From a virus, in the IMG/VR virus record IMGVR_UViG_3300025131_000273, positions 1 through 29,852 of that record: 29,852 nucleotides of DNA, one strand, 5' to 3'. Of the stretch, positions 8,510 to 15,764 are shown piece by piece. The position numbers and the translations under genes were made by a program. The notes beneath the pieces were generated by a model. That model saw only the letters and a list, made by a program, of their open reading frames with translations, made no database searches and was not told the origin of the DNA. The number at the start of each line of letters is the position of its first letter. Position 1 is the first letter of the stretch.

Positions 8510-8734
8510 TTAGTCCATCTCCCTCGAAGCTCTCACCGCTCTATGGATCGCACCGATAACCGTCCACAATCTCAGCCGCTCGACCCGGTCGGGTTCGTAA
8601 TCCTGCAAGAAGGCCCCGAGCCCGCCGGCGTCGGCGACGAGTTGACCCACCGACGAATAGACCTCAAGCGCCCGGTAAACTCTCGGCCTGAACCATGAGC
8701 CCCGCCACCCGCACGGGATCGACGAGCGGCCCAT
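8510..8734 (-). CDS. Downstream tail assembly chaperone segment (T-like)
   Basis: About 74 residues ending in a clearly protein-like, helix-forming stretch (YRALEVYSSVGQLVADAGG, then LQDYEPDRVERLRLWTVIGAIHRAVRAS). It lies directly before the tape measure gene, where the T part of a G/GT chaperone pair is expected. It is in the +1 (equivalently -2) frame relative to the upstream G-like gene, and the open frame extends back to 8869. Two ways of expression are possible: reinitiation at the ATG at 8734, ten bases after the G stop with only a weak GGGA, or a programmed -2/+1 frameshift from G, for example at the G-rich stretch read GGAGGGGACGAG on the minus strand (8814-8825). Mu-type phages are known to use a -2 shift here. 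I cannot decide between them. Confidence 0.6.
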   Translation of the reverse strand: MGRSSIPCGWRGSWFRPRVYRALEVYSSVGQLVADAGGLGAFLQDYEPDRVERLRLWTVIGAIHRAVRASREMD

Positions 8735-8744
8735 GAATATCCCA

Positions 8745-9350
8745 TCACAGGGCCGAGCCCTCGGGTTCGGTCGCTGCGATATGCACGAGCGGCACCCCGT
8801 TCGTGATGGGTCGCTCGTCCCCTCCAGCGCCATCGACCACTCGATCCCCGCCGTCGCGAAATCGAACATCCTTGGCGACCTCCCGCGCCGCTTGGTTTTT
8901 CTGATCGTTCGCGCGACCGGTCAAGATTCCCCCGATCCACTGGACGAGGTCTCGAGAACTCGCGAGCGCGATTGATAGCATCTCCTCGGAGAACGGGACC
9001 GGCTCCCCGGACTCGTCAAATATCCCCCGCCAGTCGAGCGTATGAGTCGTGACAAGCTCGACCATTGTGAGAATATTCGCGAGCTCCTCGTTCGGAGTGA
9101 CTTCGACCGTATCGACGCGCGCGACTACGTCCCGGGTTTTGTCCTCGTTTTGTGGGTTTGCGGGCTCGAGTTCCTCGCGAGTCACCGCCCGCGCCGTCGA
9201 GCACTCCGTCGAGTGCCGGGAATACACTCGATACATATCATCAAACGCCACGAGGTCGAGGAGGAGGGACACGCCCGAAGCCCCCGCCGGAAGGACATGA
9301 TCGGGGACGTCGATCCAATAGGATGCCGTTTTGGGGATTGTCCAACCCAT
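8745..9350 (-). CDS. Upstream tail assembly chaperone (G-like)
   Basis: 201 residues between the tail tube gene and the tape measure gene, the standard place of the G chaperone that coats the tape measure protein during tail assembly. The start ATG at 9350 overlaps the tube stop as TGATG. The sequence is acidic and partly helical (EELANILTMVELVTTHTLDW, EEMLSIALASSRDLVQWIGGIL), ending in a low-complexity, Asp/Gly-rich tail that is likely the poorly conserved zone where frameshifting would occur. No enzyme motif is seen. The identification is from position and partner gene, not from a recognised motif. Confidence 0.6.
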   Translation of the reverse strand: MGWTIPKTASYWIDVPDHVLPAGASGVSLLLDLVAFDDMYRVYSRHSTECSTARAVTREELEPANPQNEDKTRDVVARVDTVEVTPNEELANILTMVELVTTHTLDWRGIFDESGEPVPFSEEMLSIALASSRDLVQWIGGILTGRANDQKNQAAREVAKDVRFRDGGDRVVDGAGGDERPITNGVPLVHIAATEPEGSAL

Positions 9351-10402
9351 CAGGAACTCACCGCCGTGTCATAATCGACGCTTTCGGAATTAGCGACGGT
9401 GATCTCCCACGGGGCCCCGCCGGCGGTGTCGCAATTGGCCTCCGCGGTGCCCTCGGGGTCAGCGTATATCCGATAGGTGAACTCGTGGGCCGTCGCCCCC
9501 GTTCCCGAGCCGGCAGGGTCGAACGACTTCAGAACGAGTCGAGGGAATTTGATCTTGCATGACATCGCCGCGGCTCCGACCGTTGCACTAGGGAGGGTGA
9601 TCAGTGCGTTTTTTTCGGTCGGCGTCGTAAATTCCGCGAGTGAAGCCGTCGGGACGAACCCCGGCACCCTTATCACTAGTTCACCGGTTCCGGTACCAGA
9701 CCGATCGGGGAGAGCCACATACTCCGCGGCGGTCGTGTGCGCGCCCGCCTCGCGTGGAGTATTCCATCTAAAAGTGAAAGAAGAGATGCCAAGGTTCGAA
9801 ACCGCGGATCCGGCATTTGCGATTGCAAATAGATCCGTATCGCCCGCGCCGACCGTTATGAGTGAATTGCCCGCCGGGAACGTCGCGGCGGTGATCGTCG
9901 CCGCGGCGACGGGCTCCACCGAATACGGGATCCCGCTGATCGAAAGCTGAGCCACCTCCCCCAGCGTGCCCGACAACTCAAAGCCTGTGCCGGCGAAGCT
10001 TTTCACCTGGAGGCCCCGGGTCGTGTCTCCCGTGTTCCCCGGGTTCGGGACGTTGATGTAGGCCCCGATAAATGTCCGTTGAGGCGAAGCGGGGGGCGTC
10101 ATGACATGAGAATATGGGCCCGAGCCCGTCACCGAATCCGATGTGAAGAGGGACATAGCCCTCCAAATGTGCTCGTAGGAAAGCAAAAAGTCGAGCGTCA
10201 TGTCGGAGGCAACGATTCCGCCTCGATTCGTCGTCCCCGGGAACTCCATGCCGACCCCGCTCGGGTCGGTATCCGCGCGGGACATCGACGCCGCGGGCAT
10301 TGAGGCGAGCGAGACGCCGAGCGTGGCGAAGTTGAGCGCGGGCAACGTGCCCCAAGTCGTGCCGTTGTTCAAGACGGCCTTGTTTTGATAACCGGCAGCC
10401 AT
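9350..10402 (-). CDS. Major tail tube protein
   Basis: 350 residues, beta-rich with many Thr, Gly and Ala, as in tail tube proteins. Typical phrases are an N-terminal YQNKAVLNNGTTWGT, GIVASDMTLDFLLSYEHIWRAM, PYSHVMTPP, GFELSGTLGEVAQLSISG and a late FTYRIYADPEG. It polymerises into the non-contractile tube through which DNA passes. There is no sheath gene nearby, which supports a siphovirus tail. The ATG at 10402 has GAGGAG eight bases upstream. It lies between the tail terminator and the chaperones, the expected order. The length suggests an extra domain besides the core tube fold, but I cannot place its borders. Confidence 0.8.
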   Translation of the reverse strand: MAAGYQNKAVLNNGTTWGTLPALNFATLGVSLASMPAASMSRADTDPSGVGMEFPGTTNRGGIVASDMTLDFLLSYEHIWRAMSLFTSDSVTGSGPYSHVMTPPASPQRTFIGAYINVPNPGNTGDTTRGLQVKSFAGTGFELSGTLGEVAQLSISGIPYSVEPVAAATITAATFPAGNSLITVGAGDTDLFAIANAGSAVSNLGISSFTFRWNTPREAGAHTTAAEYVALPDRSGTGTGELVIRVPGFVPTASLAEFTTPTEKNALITLPSATVGAAAMSCKIKFPRLVLKSFDPAGSGTGATAHEFTYRIYADPEGTAEANCDTAGGAPWEITVANSESVDYDTAVSS

Positions 10403-10416
10403 TTGCGGGGCTCCTC

Positions 10417-10893
10417 TTAGTATATGGGTCGAACTGTTAAGGTGAGATCGTAATGGGCCCCCCAGATGGTGCCCTGCTCGGTCTCGAATTTCCCGAAACC
10501 GCCGAAGCGACCGGCGCCGCCCTCGGTCGACGAGCTCGGTCGATTAGTCGTGAGAATATAGTCGACAATCTGGAGATGATCAGCCGCGGAAGCCTGGGCG
10601 GTCGAGACACTCCCCGAAGAATCCGAGAGCCCGACCCATATCCGAACCGGCAACTCCCAGCGAACGAGCGGCGAGCTCGACTCGTGGGTGATCGGGATCC
10701 GCTGGCCTCGGCCCGCGGGCACAATGAGAACCTGGGGGAATCCAGATTGGGGGAGTCGAGTTAATCCCGGCTCGATCACGGTGTATCCGCTCGGCGTTGA
10801 GACCGTCGCCGACTTTGCGGTGACCGCCGCCGCCCAGTTATCCGAGAGCGTCGTCGCCAAGTCGGTCAGGGCACTATAGACCTCAAGTGCCAA
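10417..10893 (-). CDS. Tail terminator-like protein
   Basis: 158 residues with the layout of tail terminator proteins (lambda gpU/HK97 gp10 group): an N-terminal helix (LTDLATTLSDNWAAAV), a central strand pair with a hydrophobic F-P-Q-V-L-I-V-P-A-G-R-G, a W-E-L-P-V-R-I-W-V-G strand, a helix (AADHLQIVDYILTT) and a final strand Y-D-L-T-L-T-V-R-P. It would cap the finished tail and join it to the head. The start appears to be TTG at 10893, preceded by GAGGGGG at a good distance; it overlaps the previous gene by 11 bases. Function is inferred from size, strand pattern and gene order. Confidence 0.65.
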   Translation of the reverse strand: MALEVYSALTDLATTLSDNWAAAVTAKSATVSTPSGYTVIEPGLTRLPQSGFPQVLIVPAGRGQRIPITHESSSPLVRWELPVRIWVGLSDSSGSVSTAQASAADHLQIVDYILTTNRPSSSTEGGAGRFGGFGKFETEQGTIWGAHYDLTLTVRPIY

Positions 10894-11599
10894 ATTGACC
10901 CCCTCGACGCTCCATCAAAGGCCCCGATGATTCCATGAATGCGACCTCATCGACGTCGATGTAGCCGTGCTTGATCGCGGAACTGAGCCCGTGCCGGATC
11001 GCCCTTTGCACCGGCTTGATGATTGATTTGATCCAAAGTTGACGCCCCCCCCCGGTCATGTCCCAGTCGAGAAACGGGCGGGCGGGCATTTTGGAAGTGC
11101 CGAGCATGTGCGCCCGGGCATAGTCAAAGCCATCGCTTGTGCGGGCCCGCGTTCCAAATACGAACCCATGGGGAACCGATCGCCAGACCGAGCCCTTGAC
11201 ACGACTCGTCAACGTGCCCTCGAGCTTTCCCGAGAGGCTTAGGGGCTTGGGGAAATGAACGCCTCGGCGCCCTCGGTATGCCCACCACGAGCCTTTTCCC
11301 ATTGACGCGAATCGCCCGGTTTTCCAGTCCCTGTAACCTGGGCGAATGAGTTCCCCGCCTCGACTCCACGCTCGATTCGAGAGCCTGGCCCAGCGACCGC
11401 CGCGAGTGAATCGGCCCGACTCCCCGAATACCCGGAGCATCGCGTTCATAATATTGAACCGAACCGGCCCATCGAGAACGGGCCGCAAGTCGTCGACCGA
11501 CGACGTGAAGCGACCGACGTCCGCGACAAACTGCTCTCCGTTCGACGTGACAATGAACCCCCCCCGCCCATGCTTGCCGGAGCCAGATCGGGCGGGCAT
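10883..11599 (-). CDS. Virion morphogenesis/neck protein (Mu gpG-like)
   Basis: 238 basic residues. The C-terminal part carries the signature of the phage virion morphogenesis family: Y-A-R-A-H-M-L-G followed by M-P-A-R-P-F-L-D-W-D, corresponding to the usual H-x-x-G...RPFLG. The centre is rich in Arg, Trp and Gly (RFTRGGRWARLSNRAW), and the family's typical helix precedes it (DLRPVLDGPVRFNIMNAMLRVFGE). Such proteins act at the head-tail junction or in tail completion. The ATG at 11599 overlaps the connector stop as TAATG. The N-terminal 15 residues are Gly/Arg-rich and probably disordered. Fits its place between connector and tail terminator. Confidence 0.7.
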   Translation of the reverse strand: MPARSGSGKHGRGGFIVTSNGEQFVADVGRFTSSVDDLRPVLDGPVRFNIMNAMLRVFGESGRFTRGGRWARLSNRAWSRGGELIRPGYRDWKTGRFASMGKGSWWAYRGRRGVHFPKPLSLSGKLEGTLTSRVKGSVWRSVPHGFVFGTRARTSDGFDYARAHMLGTSKMPARPFLDWDMTGGGRQLWIKSIIKPVQRAIRHGLSSAIKHGYIDVDEVAFMESSGPLMERRGGQFGT

Positions 11600-12066
11600 T
11601 AGACCCGGAACTCCCGCTTAAAAACCCGACGGGCCCGAGCCTCCGCGCTCGAGTTCATATTTGAGAGCCACGTCGGAGACTGGTCGGGGTCATCGCTCCC
11701 CGACTCCCGCGCCGCATCGGCGAGATAGTTCGGCTCTTCGCGAACCCGCCGGAGGAAGTCCGTCCACTCGGTAAAAACCGTCTCCGCGTCGCTCGCGGCG
11801 GCGTCGAGAATCATGCCGCGGTTTCGTATTACGTAGGCCGCGACGGCCTTCACCAAATAGAGCCCCGCGAGCTTGAACGAGTTCGGAGAGTCGCCCGACG
11901 TCACCGGCACGGTATAGCCTCGAGACTTCGCCGCGAGTTCGAATTCGGCCTCGAGTAAATCGAGATGGTTATCGGCTTGCGTCGTCGTCGGCTCCGTCGA
12001 GCCGGATAGGATCAAATCCGAGTCGTAGTCGCTCAAGTCGCCGGGGAGAGTTACATAGGTGCCCAC
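11599..12066 (-). CDS. Head-tail connector (gp6-like adaptor)
   Basis: 155 residues, mostly helical, following the capsid genes. A conserved-looking block with a helix (LDLLEAEFELAAKSRGY), then a helix (FKLAGLYLVKAVAAYVIRNRG) and later an amphipathic helix (ETVFTEWTDFLRRVREEPNYL) is what I associate with the gp6-like adaptor proteins that dock to the portal ring. The C-terminus is basic (ARARRVFKREFRV). The start is GTG at 12066, immediately after the stop of the previous gene, so coupling is likely. Position between capsid and neck protein supports the call. Confidence 0.6.
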   Translation of the reverse strand: MGTYVTLPGDLSDYDSDLILSGSTEPTTTQADNHLDLLEAEFELAAKSRGYTVPVTSGDSPNSFKLAGLYLVKAVAAYVIRNRGMILDAAASDAETVFTEWTDFLRRVREEPNYLADAARESGSDDPDQSPTWLSNMNSSAEARARRVFKREFRV

Positions 12067-12372
12067 TCAATCACTCCCGCTCGAGGTCGGAGACGGGCCC
12101 GGGGAGGGGCTCGGGCTCGAGGTCGGAGACGGGCCCGGGGAGGGGCTCGGGCTCGAGTTCTGGGCCTGGCCCCTGGTCGGGGATGGCGGCGGGCTCGGGC
12201 TCGGGGAGGGGCTCCTCTTCAGGCGTAGGTCGCTCGGCTCGACTCGCCTTGCGATCCCAGACCGCACGAGGGCCCGCCCCCGATGCCGGTCCATCTGGAC
12301 GATCTCCCCCCGCTTGAATTGTCGGCCCTGGATTTTCAGCGGTCGTTTGATCTGGAGAATTAAGTCTTCCAC
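12067..12372 (-). CDS. Small head-associated protein with a Ser-Pro repeat tail
   Basis: 101 residues. The first 53 residues have a compact domain seen near head-tail genes of many phages: a strand (LILQIKRPLKI), then G-R-Q-F-K-R-G-E-I-V-Q-M and a helix ending H-R-G-R-A-L-V-R-S-G-I-A. The rest is a Ser-Pro repeat encoded partly by a 36-bp tandem duplication. The alternative frame over the same repeat gives an acidic Glu-Pro tail (EPEPLPGPVSDLEPEP) that looks equally protein-like, so a frameshift in nature or in the assembly could change the tail. The chosen frame ends right at the next gene's GTG. Start is GTG at 12372. Confidence 0.6.
   Translation of the reverse strand: MEDLILQIKRPLKIQGRQFKRGEIVQMDRHRGRALVRSGIARRVEPSDLRLKRSPSPSPSPPPSPTRGQAQNSSPSPSPGPSPTSSPSPSPGPSPTSSGSD
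12080..12151. repeat. 36-bp tandem duplication
   Basis: Two identical 36-base units (12080-12115 and 12116-12151) beginning ctcgaggtcggagacggg, followed by a partial third start at 12152. The unit length is a multiple of three, so either reading frame survives gain or loss of a copy. It encodes Pro-rich low-complexity sequence. Confidence 0.95.
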
Positions 12373-12424
12373 GTCGCGCCAACCATCCTCGTTGTCTTTT
12401 GCTGAGTCGCATTTTCGCCCCTCG

Positions 12425-12456
12425 GTAGACGTCGGGGCCGAAGCCCCGACGTCTAC
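12425..12456 (-). terminator. Very stable hairpin after the major capsid gene
   Basis: Arms 12425-12438 and 12443-12456 pair perfectly over 14 bp. On the transcribed (minus) strand the loop reads TTCG closed by C-G, the extra-stable UUCG tetraloop. It lies 8 bases beyond the capsid stop codon and no gene of its own spans it. No U-tract follows, so it may be a partial terminator, a pause or an RNA 3'-end stabiliser that raises capsid mRNA relative to downstream genes. Confidence 0.75.
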
Positions 12457-12464
12457 GGCTCAAC

Positions 12465-13433
12465 TCACTCGGTCGTGTCCGAGATCAGATAGCCCGCGAT
12501 CGAATCCGCGCTCGAGTCTCGGCAGATGAACTGCAAGTCCCAAGTAGCCGACGCGATGAGCTTCACCGCGTGATTGCGACGGGGCTCCCGCTCAACTCGC
12601 GCCTGGACGCTCGAGAACGAGTATCCAAAAGCGGGCCGACGGATCCCGGCGGCGGTCGGCACATACGCCAGGACGACGTTGTCGCCCCATATGTCCGACA
12701 TCGACTCGGTGGCGCCCTCGTGCGCGGTGTTCTTCACGCCTCCGCCCACCGCATAAGTGCGAACGCCCAAAGCGGAGAATAAATTCGCCATCTGAGCCTC
12801 GTTCGGGAGGGCCCCGACGGATCGCTTTGCGAAGTCGACGATATCGGGATGATTCATCAAGCTCCGATGAGCGACCGGGCCCGCAATTACGACAATTTGA
12901 CCTGAAACCCTCCCGCCGACCTGGGTTCGAATCGCGTCGATCCCGGCGGAGATGTCATCGATCGGGTTCGAGTTTGCGACGTCGCTCCACTGGTCGGTGG
13001 TCTCAAGTGTCGTTTTGTTCGCCGTGGGATAATTCCCCGCCGTCGTCGCCTTGGTCGCGGCTTCTTTCTCGTGCTCGAGGAGAATTTGCTCGGTGAGTTC
13101 CTCGGTGACGTCCGCATAGGCGTTGAGGGGCGCGTCCTGGTTCCTCAACTCCTCGTCGGTGACGTAATCGGCGGCACCGTATTGGAGGCACAAGCCCGAC
13201 TGAGTCGATCGAGTGCTTGAGACCTCGGGCGGATTCGAACCGTCGACCCACTCGAGCCGAGTGTTTCCGTCTCCGAAAACGCCCCGCCCATAGGTGAAGT
13301 ATTTGAATGAATCTTTAGCGACCGGAACCGTCGGGAATAGTAGATTCCCCACAAATCCGGCACTCTGTGAATATGCGAGAGAGATATTCGTCAACGCCTG
13401 ATCGACGTGGACATCGCTACGGTAGCGTGGCAT
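12465..13433 (-). CDS. Major capsid protein
   Basis: 322 residues that match a common family of HK97-fold phage coat proteins: H-V-D-Q-A-L-T-N-I-S-L-A-Y start, a block FVGNLLFPTVPVAKDSFKYF, YGRGVFGD, a long helix (EELTEQILLEHEKEAATKA), and a later G-Q-I-V-V-I-A-G-P-V-A-H-R-S-L-M segment. The N-terminus has no long delta-domain, consistent with a separate scaffold supplied by the I-like gene upstream. The ATG at 13433 has AGGAAGGG upstream. Flanked by a cement protein gene and, downstream, a stable hairpin. It builds the icosahedral head shell. Confidence 0.9.
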   Translation of the reverse strand: MPRYRSDVHVDQALTNISLAYSQSAGFVGNLLFPTVPVAKDSFKYFTYGRGVFGDGNTRLEWVDGSNPPEVSSTRSTQSGLCLQYGAADYVTDEELRNQDAPLNAYADVTEELTEQILLEHEKEAATKATTAGNYPTANKTTLETTDQWSDVANSNPIDDISAGIDAIRTQVGGRVSGQIVVIAGPVAHRSLMNHPDIVDFAKRSVGALPNEAQMANLFSALGVRTYAVGGGVKNTAHEGATESMSDIWGDNVVLAYVPTAAGIRRPAFGYSFSSVQARVEREPRRNHAVKLIASATWDLQFICRDSSADSIAGYLISDTTE

Positions 13434-13446
13434 GTCTTAGCCCTTC

Positions 13447-13842
13447 CTAAGCGTCGGCGGCGTTCGCTTTGCCCTGCATGATTTGCACGGTGATGACGTC
13501 ACCATCGGCGACGGTATTGTCCCCGGAGTCGGTGACGACTCCGAAGATCCATTCATCGGCGGCGGCGGTCCGAACGCCCTTCCCGGCGGCGTCGCTCGTC
13601 AACAAATGCTGAGTCGAGGCCGCATAGCCGACAACGCACTTTGAAAGCCCAGAGATTCGAACAACCGCAGACTCGCCGACGGTGCCGTTGGGCTTGTTTT
13701 GTAAAATTCCGATAACCTTCCCGGCGTCGCCCGCAAGGCCCACCGTATGGTTAGCGGATATTGAGACCGCATAATATTGTTTGGTGGAGAGATCAGTCAC
13801 GCAACGATACGTAACATCGAGTCCCCTTGCTCCAAAAGCCAT
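13447..13842 (-). CDS. Capsid cement/decoration protein (DUF2190-like)
   Basis: 131 residues of small beta-barrel character: Q-Y-Y-A-V-S, then GDAGKVIGILQNKPNGTVGESAVV, RISGLSKCVVG, and D-V-I-T-V-Q-I-M. This pattern, with a central G-I-L-Q-N-K-P, is typical of DUF2190-type proteins encoded next to the major capsid gene and used to stabilise the shell. ATG at 13842 with GGAGG eight bases upstream. Expressed between the protease/scaffold and the coat protein. Good positional and motif support. Confidence 0.75.
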   Translation of the reverse strand: MAFGARGLDVTYRCVTDLSTKQYYAVSISANHTVGLAGDAGKVIGILQNKPNGTVGESAVVRISGLSKCVVGYAASTQHLLTSDAAGKGVRTAAADEWIFGVVTDSGDNTVADGDVITVQIMQGKANAADA

Positions 13843-13845
13843 GTT

Positions 13846-15006
13846 CTATTCCTCCGCGCCGATGGCCGTCAATGCGAGCGCGGGATTTTCCCGCTGAGCC
13901 TGGGTGAGTGCGTCCCGATAAGACATCGCCCCCCGGGCTTCCGCGACGAGTTCGCCGGCGCGATCAGTCAATTTTGTTCCGGCGGTGTCCTGGGTATGCA
14001 CCTCGGGGGCACTCGTCGGGGATGTCGAAGAGCCTTTCTCTCCGAACGTCTTAATCACGGGCATCGCTTCGAGGATTCCTCGAGCGCGGTCGAAGTCGTC
14101 GACCGCGAGCTCGAGGAATTTTACCTCGGCCTCATGGGTGATCCGAGCGCCGTCCGGCTTCTCGAATCCGGTCACGTCGGCCCCGCGTGCCCACGCGATC
14201 AAATCATCGGCGCGGCGCTTTCCCTGCTCCGCGGTAAGCGTCGCATTGGTCGCGCGCAATTCGGTCACCGTCGCCTCGAGTGTCTCGACGCGAGCGGAAA
14301 AGTCGGGAGCCTCGGGCGCGGTCGCCTGCGACTTGAGCAGCTCGATGGCGGCGAGGGCTTCGTCGGCGGTCTCAACCCCGAGGGCCTGGACGATGGGGGC
14401 GAATTCGGTCATTGGTTCTAACTCCTCCCCGCTGGCGGGGTTCATGTCCCCGAATCCGGGGCTTGTGGTGATCGCCGCGGCGAGTTGCCGTTGCTCTCGA
14501 AACTCTCCGACTGGGACCAGACTCTTCTCGAAGAGCATCGCCCCCGCCGGCTTGCCGTCCTGATCTTGGACGTTGAAAAATATCGTCGGGCTCATTTGAT
14601 CCCATGCGCCGGAGCGGACAAGTCCGCGGCCCTCGTCGGTGAATTCGTCCAGCGACTCGAGCCATTGTCCATCTTCAGAGATTCGAAGGCCGATTACGTT
14701 CCCCACCTTGCGGAACTCTTCGCTCGGGAGCCCCGCCGCCCCCGCCGATTTCGCGTCTCGATCTCGCTTGTATGGGTGATTCAAAAGGATGGGGATACGG
14801 GAGCTCTGGAGTGCCGCGAAGTTCCTCAGCGCCTCCTCTGCTTGCTCTCGAGTCACCCGGAACGTCCCACCCTCGCGCCCCTTCGAGTTCGCCGGGATCG
14901 GCATCACCCGGAACCGATCTGATTCCACGATCGGCGCGATCTGATTCCACGTCGGGCCGTCGTCGCCCCCCGTGAAGTGCTGGGCCTCGAGGATCGTTTC
15001 AATCAT
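13846..15006 (-). CDS. Head maturation protease and scaffold (Mu gpI-like)
   Basis: 386 residues from the ATG at 15006, which has GGAG at a good distance and overlaps the previous gene by eight bases; the longer TTG reading to 15027 is less likely. The first 190 residues look like the Mu I-type protease: I-P-I-L-L-N-H-P supplies the candidate catalytic His, and S-G-A-W-D-Q-M-S-P-T-I-F-F the candidate Ser in the usual S-P motif, then a LFEKSLVPVGEF segment. The C-terminal half holds a coiled coil (FSARVETLEATVTELRATNA) and a helical Glu/Ala-rich region that fits a scaffold. It would guide shell assembly and then digest the scaffold. Upstream of cement and capsid genes, as expected. Confidence 0.75.
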   Translation of the reverse strand: MIETILEAQHFTGGDDGPTWNQIAPIVESDRFRVMPIPANSKGREGGTFRVTREQAEEALRNFAALQSSRIPILLNHPYKRDRDAKSAGAAGLPSEEFRKVGNVIGLRISEDGQWLESLDEFTDEGRGLVRSGAWDQMSPTIFFNVQDQDGKPAGAMLFEKSLVPVGEFREQRQLAAAITTSPGFGDMNPASGEELEPMTEFAPIVQALGVETADEALAAIELLKSQATAPEAPDFSARVETLEATVTELRATNATLTAEQGKRRADDLIAWARGADVTGFEKPDGARITHEAEVKFLELAVDDFDRARGILEAMPVIKTFGEKGSSTSPTSAPEVHTQDTAGTKLTDRAGELVAEARGAMSYRDALTQAQRENPALALTAIGAEE

Positions 15007-15409
15007 TTTGACGCTCCATGTATCCAATCACGTCGACTCTCACCGTCCCGTCGAGCGATGTCGACCCGCTCAAGCTCGCGGTAACTCGAAGCGCGTGATA
15101 TCCCGACCCCTCGAAACTCGTGAAGCTCCCGCGCCCAGTCGTCACCGCCGCCGGATCCCACGTCTGGGAGACGTCGATCCAACCTCGGATCTCAGTCGAG
15201 TCATATGGGTCGGATGGGAGATAGCTCGAGACCTGGTATGCAAAGGCATTGATTCCGGGGCCACCCGTGCCCGCGTAGTCGTAAAGCGCGACGAGCACCC
15301 GGTCGAATCGCTCGAGGTCCGAGGCCACGGTGACGACGATCGTCGCCCCGGATGCCGGCAAGGCCCGAATCTCGCTCGCGACCGTTTGGAACCGATTGTA
15401 TCCGGGCAC
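14999..15409 (-). CDS. Small beta-rich structural protein (third of three)
   Basis: 136 residues with no recognised family. It contains T-I-V-V-T-V-A-S-D-L, R-V-L-V-A-L-Y-D-Y, then Y-H-A-L-R-V-T-A-S-L-S-G-S-T-S-L-D-G-T-V-R-V-D-V-I-G-Y, an alternating strand pattern ending in the same way as its two upstream neighbours, so all three may be beta-sandwich proteins displayed on the head or neck. Start is GTG at 15409 with GGAGG eight bases ahead. Overlaps the protease start by eight bases. Role inferred only from place between portal and protease. Confidence 0.6.
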   Translation of the reverse strand: MPGYNRFQTVASEIRALPASGATIVVTVASDLERFDRVLVALYDYAGTGGPGINAFAYQVSSYLPSDPYDSTEIRGWIDVSQTWDPAAVTTGRGSFTSFEGSGYHALRVTASLSGSTSLDGTVRVDVIGYMERQND

Positions 15410-15410
15410 C

Positions 15411-15764
15411 CTACTCCTCCCCGCTCCCGCGAACGTGGATCGTATATTGGGGCGACGTCCCCGCTACGGTGTATTTCAACCGGGCCCATTTCCCGAGGAC
15501 GGGCACCCGGAGCCATGCGAAATTGTCCGACTTGTCGTGGAAGTCAATCAGCCCCTCCGGGGGCTCGATCCCCGTCGTCGCCTGGTCGCTATTGGAAAAC
15601 TGAACCTGAACCTCCATCCGAGGATTCGTCCCAGAGATCGGGCCGACGTCAAATGAGATGTTCAGGTTTGAGAATCGATGGACCGGGATCCAGTCGCTCC
15701 GATCGGTCGGCCCCGTCGCGGTAATCGTTCCTTGTACCGAATAGAACTCAATCCATTGACCCAT
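15411..15764 (-). CDS. Small beta-rich structural protein (second of three)
   Basis: 117 residues. The strand pattern W-I-P-V-H-R-F-S-N-L-N-I-S-F-D-V, M-E-V-Q-V-Q-F-S-N-S-D and W-A-R-L-K-Y-T-V-A-G-T-S-P-Q-Y-T-I-H-V resembles a discoidin-like or carbohydrate-binding-module-like sandwich, similar in layout to both neighbours. ATG at 15764 overlaps the upstream stop as TAATG. I do not recognise a specific family; a head decoration or fibre function is possible. No catalytic motif seen. Confidence 0.6.
   Translation of the reverse strand: MGQWIEFYSVQGTITATGPTDRSDWIPVHRFSNLNISFDVGPISGTNPRMEVQVQFSNSDQATTGIEPPEGLIDFHDKSDNFAWLRVPVLGKWARLKYTVAGTSPQYTIHVRGSGEE

Noticed and set aside
8572-8940. Open -1 frame across the chaperone region.
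   Set aside because: Its product is Arg/Gly-rich without helical pattern; the +1/-2 frame reads as a normal protein and ends at the tape measure start.
1127-12151. Tandem repeats near 1127 and 12080 considered as CRISPR or integration sites.
   Set aside because: Units are directly adjacent with no spacers and lie in coding sequence.
12071-12463. 130-codon minus-strand reading with a Glu-Pro tail.
   Set aside because: Its first part runs through the capsid hairpin and is Arg-rich noise; the alternative frame has a recognisable small domain. Its tail is noted as a possible frameshift.
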